Source: Mesostigma viride (lineage: Eukaryota > Streptophyta > Mesostigmatophyceae > Mesostigmatales > Mesostigmataceae). From it: a stretch of DNA of 64,000 nucleotides. The position numbers and the translations under genes were made by a program. The notes beneath the pieces were generated by a model that was not told the origin of the DNA, did not search any database, and saw only the letters and a program-made list of their open reading frames with translations. The DNA is taken from the NCBI GenBank assembly GCA_009746045.1, contig RPFO01000067.1:23501-87500 (forward strand), read 5' to 3'. Positions 57,501-64,000 of this stretch are shown here, in pieces. How positions within the stretch are numbered: position 1 is the stretch's first letter; each line of letters opens with the position of its first letter.

Positions 57501-60500
57501 AAGGAAGCATGTCAGGTGGTAGAAGTTTACAAGTTGCGTGTCGGAACTAAGCATGTAGGGTACCAACCATGTCGTGCATGCTGCGCATGCCCGCTTGAGG
57601 GTTCTTTCCTTTATTGTGGCCAGCCGGTCGCCCCCTTGCTGCAGGTGTTGGTTGTGGCGGGGCACTTTCTTGCTTGCGAAGCGGCTCGTCCTTACTGTAA
57701 GCAGCTTGACCTACACAGCATAAGATATCTTTATGTTCATGGGTGCGCTTTGCAACGGAACGGGAGCACTGTCGCGGTTACAGTCGGGATGCCACACACC
57801 ACACACGGATGTCAGAAACCCAGTTACTAGTAGCTCTGGACCAATAGCTACATTTCGGGGAGGGTTATATTTGGGGTGGACCATCCAGGAGGCTGCATCA
57901 TGGCTGCACTTCGCATGGAGTTGGGTTATCGGTGATAGCGGACGCAAGGCATCGTCCTTTCCGACCACCATTTGCCACTTGTGCTGATTCACGGCACGTC
58001 ACAGCGTCGAATGCCAGTGGCACTGTACTCGGACTGGTACAGGCAGCCGCAGGAACGAAATGAATCTTCGCCAACAGGATCGTATCACCGTAAAGCAGCG
58101 TGCCTTCCCTGCTTGTCACACGGCATGCCATCTCTCGTCCTGCTGGGCAACCCGCCCTGCGTCTGCATGCCCCTCATGTTATCTGTACCTATAGCGTGTG
58201 CGTCTTATCTGCACCCGTCATAAGTGCCTAATATCTGTGCCTGTTACCCGCGCTAAATATCTCTGCCTACTATCTGTCCGTATGATCTGTGCAGGTTCCT
58301 GTTCACCACTGAGCAGGAGGCTACATACACCTTTGAGGTGGTCCACACCACGTTTGAGAGCGTGCTACACCTGGCATCCGCCCCCAACAGCAGCTGCAGC
58401 GACCTGACCTGCCTCATCTACGACCGGGGGGGAGGACGGGGGGACAACTACAGCCGGCTCGTGCAGACGCTGCTGCCAAACGTCACCTACTACCTGGCCC
58501 TGAGTGGATGGGCCAGCACCACGGGCAATTACACGCTGGCGGTGGACTGTAAGCCATCACACCAGTGCCAGTGCTAGTGCTAGTGCTAGTGCTTGTCATC
58601 ATGTCCCAATGCCTGTAGTTTCTGTCGTTGGCTGTGCCCAGTTGGTGGCTATGATGAAAGTATAATGATAAGCACGTTGTCATCTATATTGAATAAATAT
58701 AATACTGCCTTTGATGGGCGGTGGTCCAGATCACAGCCGCGGATGCCATAAAACTGTACTACCACTAGAGCTGCTTTTTCCCGTGTCGATTACAGCAATT
58801 TCTAGCCACCCAACTGTGGTGTTGCCAGCATTTTCAATATCTGCTTTCCGAGACAGTGCTTCGATGGCGATGGCGAGTGTCACCGCTACTGCCACTCGGA
58901 CATGGTTTGCTGTGAGTATCACAATGCGGTGTGGTATTCCCCCGCACACACCCTGCATGCAACTGTTCAGTTCAGCAGCATACTTGCAAACAACCAACAC
59001 AGCCTCCAACAGTTGCTCCTTTCGTTTTGAAATTTGCAACGTTAGAGTAAGCCTGGATTCCAGGGGTTGTGCTGGCAAACCTTGCGTTTACTTTTCACTC
59101 TTGTTCCTGTCCTGCTGTCCCACATGCTTGCTGCATGGTAGCCTGCTGTAGGAACCTGCTTCGCGTGCCCTTCCGGCAGTGCATGGAATGCATCTGTAGT
59201 TCTTGCCTGCGTTGACCGCTTGCCATCTAGAAAGCGTACACCAAGAGCCCACTCGTCAAGGTCCCTTAGGGCTACTGTTCCTGTAAAGCGCCGAACCTTC
59301 ATGCTGTCTATAACCTTCCTCGGTGACATCACTCGACTATGCAGTAATAGCCTCGACTATTCCGTGATAGATAGCCTGTCCCCCGGCATCTCCGCCCCGA
59401 CCGCACAAGTGGCCTCTTGCCCAGTACGGTGGCATGATGCTGTCACCAGTTCACCTTGCAATGGCTTAACTGCCTTATGATTGCCGCCCTTGTTTGTGCT
59501 TGGGCATCCGCATGTACACTTTCTGCCTGTCCAACATGTGCGGATTGTGCATGGAAATATCGTGCCTTGCTACCAATGCTTTTGTGCCCTCCCTGTATGT
59601 GCCTGTGTGGTGCCTCTACTGCAACATGTGCTGGCGCCGGTGGCCTGCAGATGGAGTGACGGAATGTGAGTTTGCTTCCCTCCAAGGGGTATATAGGACG
59701 TCGCTGTTTGCTTGCAATGTTGCCTGTTGTTCTAATGGCAAGATGTGGGGTAGGTGTTTATGTCTGGGCAGTTTGCTGCGGGAGGTTGCGTTGACTTGCT
59801 TCCAGCTAGCGTGAGGAGAGAAAGCAAAGCTGTTGGAGAGGCTGTGGTCGGATGGCTGCCATGGGACTTGTGCCTGAGTAAGCTTGTGTTAGCTATGCAT
59901 GGCTAGTGCAGTGGTTGTGCAGCAGCTCATCATGGGAATAAGGGAGGGAGGGAGGGAGGGAGGGAGGGAGGGAGGGAGGGAGGGAGGGAGGGAGGGAGGG
60001 AGGGAGGGAGGGAGGGAGGGAGGGAGGGAGGGAGGGAGGGAGGGAGGGAGGGAGGGAGGGAGGGAGGGAGGGAGGGAGGGAGGGAGGGAGGGAGGGACAC
60101 CTGCACATGAGTGTGGAATGGGCATTCCTCCGCTGCCCTCCGCTTGTCTCACATCATTGTGGGGCACGGTACAGCTCAACCGCCTGTCCATGCCGTGCCT
60201 TTGCCTTGCCACACCTCCCACTCCCTTTACCGCAGTGACCGGCAGCTGCTCCCGCACACAGACCGTGTTGTTGGCCAGCAACAGCTCGGTCAGCTTCCAC
60301 CGCACGCCGGCCGACATGCAGATCTCGACGGTGCCCACGTGCCCGCAGTGGTCGGACACGGGGGGGGCTCACGTGGCATGGTGGGTGTGGGCGACGGCGG
60401 CTACATTTTTCCACTGCCGTCGCTTTGTTGGCGATGTCAGGTGGGGTCGCATGGGTGTGCTCGGGGTGTCCTGCACGCCTTCACAACATGGCAGGCGTTT

Positions 60501-61378
60501 GGTGACTGGATTGGACTCTACATGTGGCAAAATACATACTAATGGTACTAGTTGTAGTATCACTCACATACGCAGACATGTAAAGTGATGGTGCCCAGCG
60601 TAGTGAGATACCTCCCATGCCCCTCGGAACAGTGTGGCTATGCCTCAGTACGGGTGTCCGCTCCATCCCTGGTAGATTGGGACACACGGGGGAGCTTGCC
60701 CACACCTTCCCTCTGCGCTGGTCAATGCACAGCCAGTATGGTGCATCCTGGTGTCTCAAAGGCCAGTGGAATGTCGACTTTTTTCATCGGCATCGGCATC
60801 CGCATCCGCATGTTGTGTGTGACTTGTTCCTGTGTTGACGGCACCCTGCTTGGTACAGTATAGCTGTGGCCACCTTGGCCCTGCTGTGGCGTAGTTTATG
60901 GGTGTCATGGTTTCATCCAACGCCACGCTTGGCTACACAAAGATGCAATCCCAAGCCGCGGCCTCATCTGTCAAGTCCTCCTCATCATGATGGCAGCACA
61001 AGGTGCTTATCAATCAGAAGCCACGGCACACATTTCTGTGTCGCTATGGCACTTTGGTCTCCAACGCATGAACGCCTGCCCTGGCATGCTTCTGCTGTGG
61101 TCATCTGGGCCCACCCTTCAGGTTCAAGTTTGAAACCCCCATGGATCAGTCCTACTACTCCTTTGACATCATCAATGCCACCTTTGACACCGTCTTCCAC
61201 CTGGCGAGCTCTGTCGATGGGACATGTGGCGCCATGTCGTGCGTCACCATGAATGACAACGGCGGCGCCAGCGGGGGGCTAAGTCGTTTGATCATGTCAC
61301 TACCGAAGGGCATGATGTACTTCCTGGCGGTGCACGGCAAGCAGGGCGCAGTGGGCGAGTTTGACCTTGTTGTCACGG
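54556..61378 (+). CDS. Secreted protein with repeated PPC-like modules (partial, continues)
   Basis: Recognised exons: 54556-54764, 54950-55170, 57299-57434, 58295-58548, 60236-60380, 61122-61378. The start MGRLRLICLTSMFLF...SAAEIG is a classic signal peptide. Each module uses two exons: A (about 45 aa, starts near a Cys, ends in a Trp whose codon is split TG/G) and B (about 75-85 aa, e.g. WFLFTTEQEATYTFEV, FESVLHLAS, SC..LTC, YYLALSGW, GNYTLAVD). This layout matches pre-peptidase C-terminal (PPC)-type beta sandwiches (Y.F...FDTVL...C....G.Y.L.V). All inter-module introns are phase 1 and all within-module introns phase 2. Three modules are visible. 55171-57298 may hide a fourth. Function unknown, probably extracellular; no catalytic domain is in view. 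The last intron runs past 61378, so the gene is incomplete. Confidence 0.75.
59938..60098 (+). repeat. (GGGA)n microsatellite in an intron of the PPC-like gene
   Basis: About 160 bp of pure tetranucleotide. The PPSL frames on the minus strand are spurious. Confidence 0.97.
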
Positions 61379-62518
61379 GTACGTATTCCTGCCATGAGCA
61401 TGCGTCCCACGTATTCATGCTATCAGCAGGCGTCCGGAACATGGTCCGTGACTCTGTGCCCCTGTGGTGGTTGGAGTGTCCGCACCTTTGACACGGGTAG
61501 ATCCGCCTGTGCACGCCCCGCTCACTGCGCAATGCATTAAGCTCCATGGGTGTCTGTTGAGCAGTCTCAGCATGCTGCATGTGAACTGGACATCCTATGT
61601 GCCCTTACGGTAATGTGGCAATGCCCGTGGATGGGGTGGATGGGCATAGTTATCAAGTGCCCTGACCCGACAATTTGCCACAACAGTTTTATACGATAAG
61701 CTGTCAACCGGTAGGGTGTTCATCTCTCATGCGTTTCTAATTATTGGTGCAAACATCGCAGATATGATACGACAAGAGGGGGGGGGGGGGGGGGAGGGGG
61801 CGGAAACGAGAAGGGGGCACAGGGGGAGGGGCTATGTAGGGGGAGAGGTGAAGGGGAGAGAGGGGGGGCACAAAACTACATCGCTTCTAAGTGAAACAAG
61901 ATCATGAGACGAAAGAAACAAAACTAGGGCTTTTTGCTGAGCAGCTTTATCAGAAGCGTGCACCGGTGTGGCAGGGTGTGAAGCCGTGCATGTACTATGG
62001 CCCTGGCAAATGACAGTGGACATAGAAAGTGGCCTGCGCATGACATGCATGCATCATGCAATTTGCAGAGGGTGACTGAACTTGATCATGTTGCATCTGA
62101 GAATGAGTTGCATGCATCGTTGTTACCTGTCTCTTGTGGCGTTCAGTCTGTTCTCGCACATGGCTGGTGCACCTAGCATGTTTATCTCGCTCTGACTACC
62201 ATGACTGCTCATACTTGCGCTATACATGGTTCGTCACGTGCGCCCCCCCCCCCCCCCCCCCTTCTTTCCGCCCGTCATCTGAATACGTGTTCCCCTCTCG
62301 TCTCGGGTGACTGTGGGCGGGGCCTCGGCCACTTTCAGCTGGAGAAACGGAAGGTAACGCTACTCGTGGAAAAGGCAGCTCATGTTGTCATTGTGTGGCT
62401 CATGCGCTACGAGGCTGCTGCTGGGTTTCCAGCCACTAGGGCCGAGTAGAACAGCTATCCATGCATGATTTACACTCATCGTTTGTCTTGTATCCATGTT
62501 GTGCAGCCCCGACAGCTC
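61379..62518. other. Probable intron or 3' region; homopolymer runs
   Basis: G run near 61779-61794 and C run near 62242-62262. No further PPC exon could be recognised, though CSPLVSGDCGRGLGHF (62290-62340) is weakly reminiscent of a module start. Confidence 0.35.
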
Positions 62519-62520
62519 TG

Positions 62521-62523
62521 GCC

Positions 62524-62599
<76 letters not shown>
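62521..62599 (+). repeat. (TATC)n microsatellite
   Basis: About 19 tetranucleotide units leading directly into the CTGT array. Confidence 0.97.

Positions 62600-64000
<1,401 letters not shown>

Noticed and set aside
59893-60588. PPSL- and GGREGG-repeat frames
   Set aside because: (GGGA)n microsatellite in an intron.

Overview
The window is eukaryotic nuclear DNA: spliced genes, GT-AG introns, long microsatellites, and retrotransposon families of the kind found in green algae and plants. The TIM23-like protein is closest in pattern to plant and algal TIM23 (an F-L-F-x-E-E-A...R-R-x-W-G-E-N block). A chlorophyte-like alga is my best guess, but no search was possible. Three host genes are supported. 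Most of the rest is nested mobile DNA.

Layout. 1-24440 is a set of transposons inside transposons. A LINE ORF1 relic (1-297 continuing at 23240) was split by a nearly pristine Copia-type LTR retrotransposon (298-23234, 5-bp target duplication CTTGT). The Copia gag is broken by a small inverted-repeat element (1197-2517). Its reverse transcriptase is broken by a 15.1-kb CACTA element (5221-20330, TG target duplication). The CACTA element carries a TTAA-target element (8152-10058), a dispersed SINE-like repeat, a hairpin satellite, LINE debris and a degenerate spliced gene. The Copia pol reads IN-PR-RT-RH rather than the canonical PR-IN-RT-RH. A perfect 60-bp inverted repeat sits beside its 5' LTR and in its 3' untranslated region.

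24440-27150 is LINE rubble in both orientations. 29171-34247 (minus) is a TIM23-like mitochondrial translocase gene, reconstructed from eight phase-compatible exons. It is head to head with a ten-exon LUC7-like splicing factor gene (35229-43082, plus), with 981 bp between the start codons. LUC7 introns hold a SINE-like copy and about 1 kb of tetranucleotide and minisatellite repeats.

43460-52090 is a second LINE nest with an APE/RT-type element, ORF1-only derivatives and three kinds of short tandem tail. 52100-53160 is an AT-rich block full of TATTTAAATA-like palindromes. 54556 to at least 61378 (plus) encodes a secreted protein made of repeated PPC-like beta-sandwich modules, each encoded by two exons with the same phases. 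The window ends in about 1.4 kb of CTGT repeats.

The best candidates for something undescribed are the Copia domain order with its self-complementary 60-mer, and ultra-short (12-43 bp) remnants of one retroelement 3' end that still carry target-site duplications.
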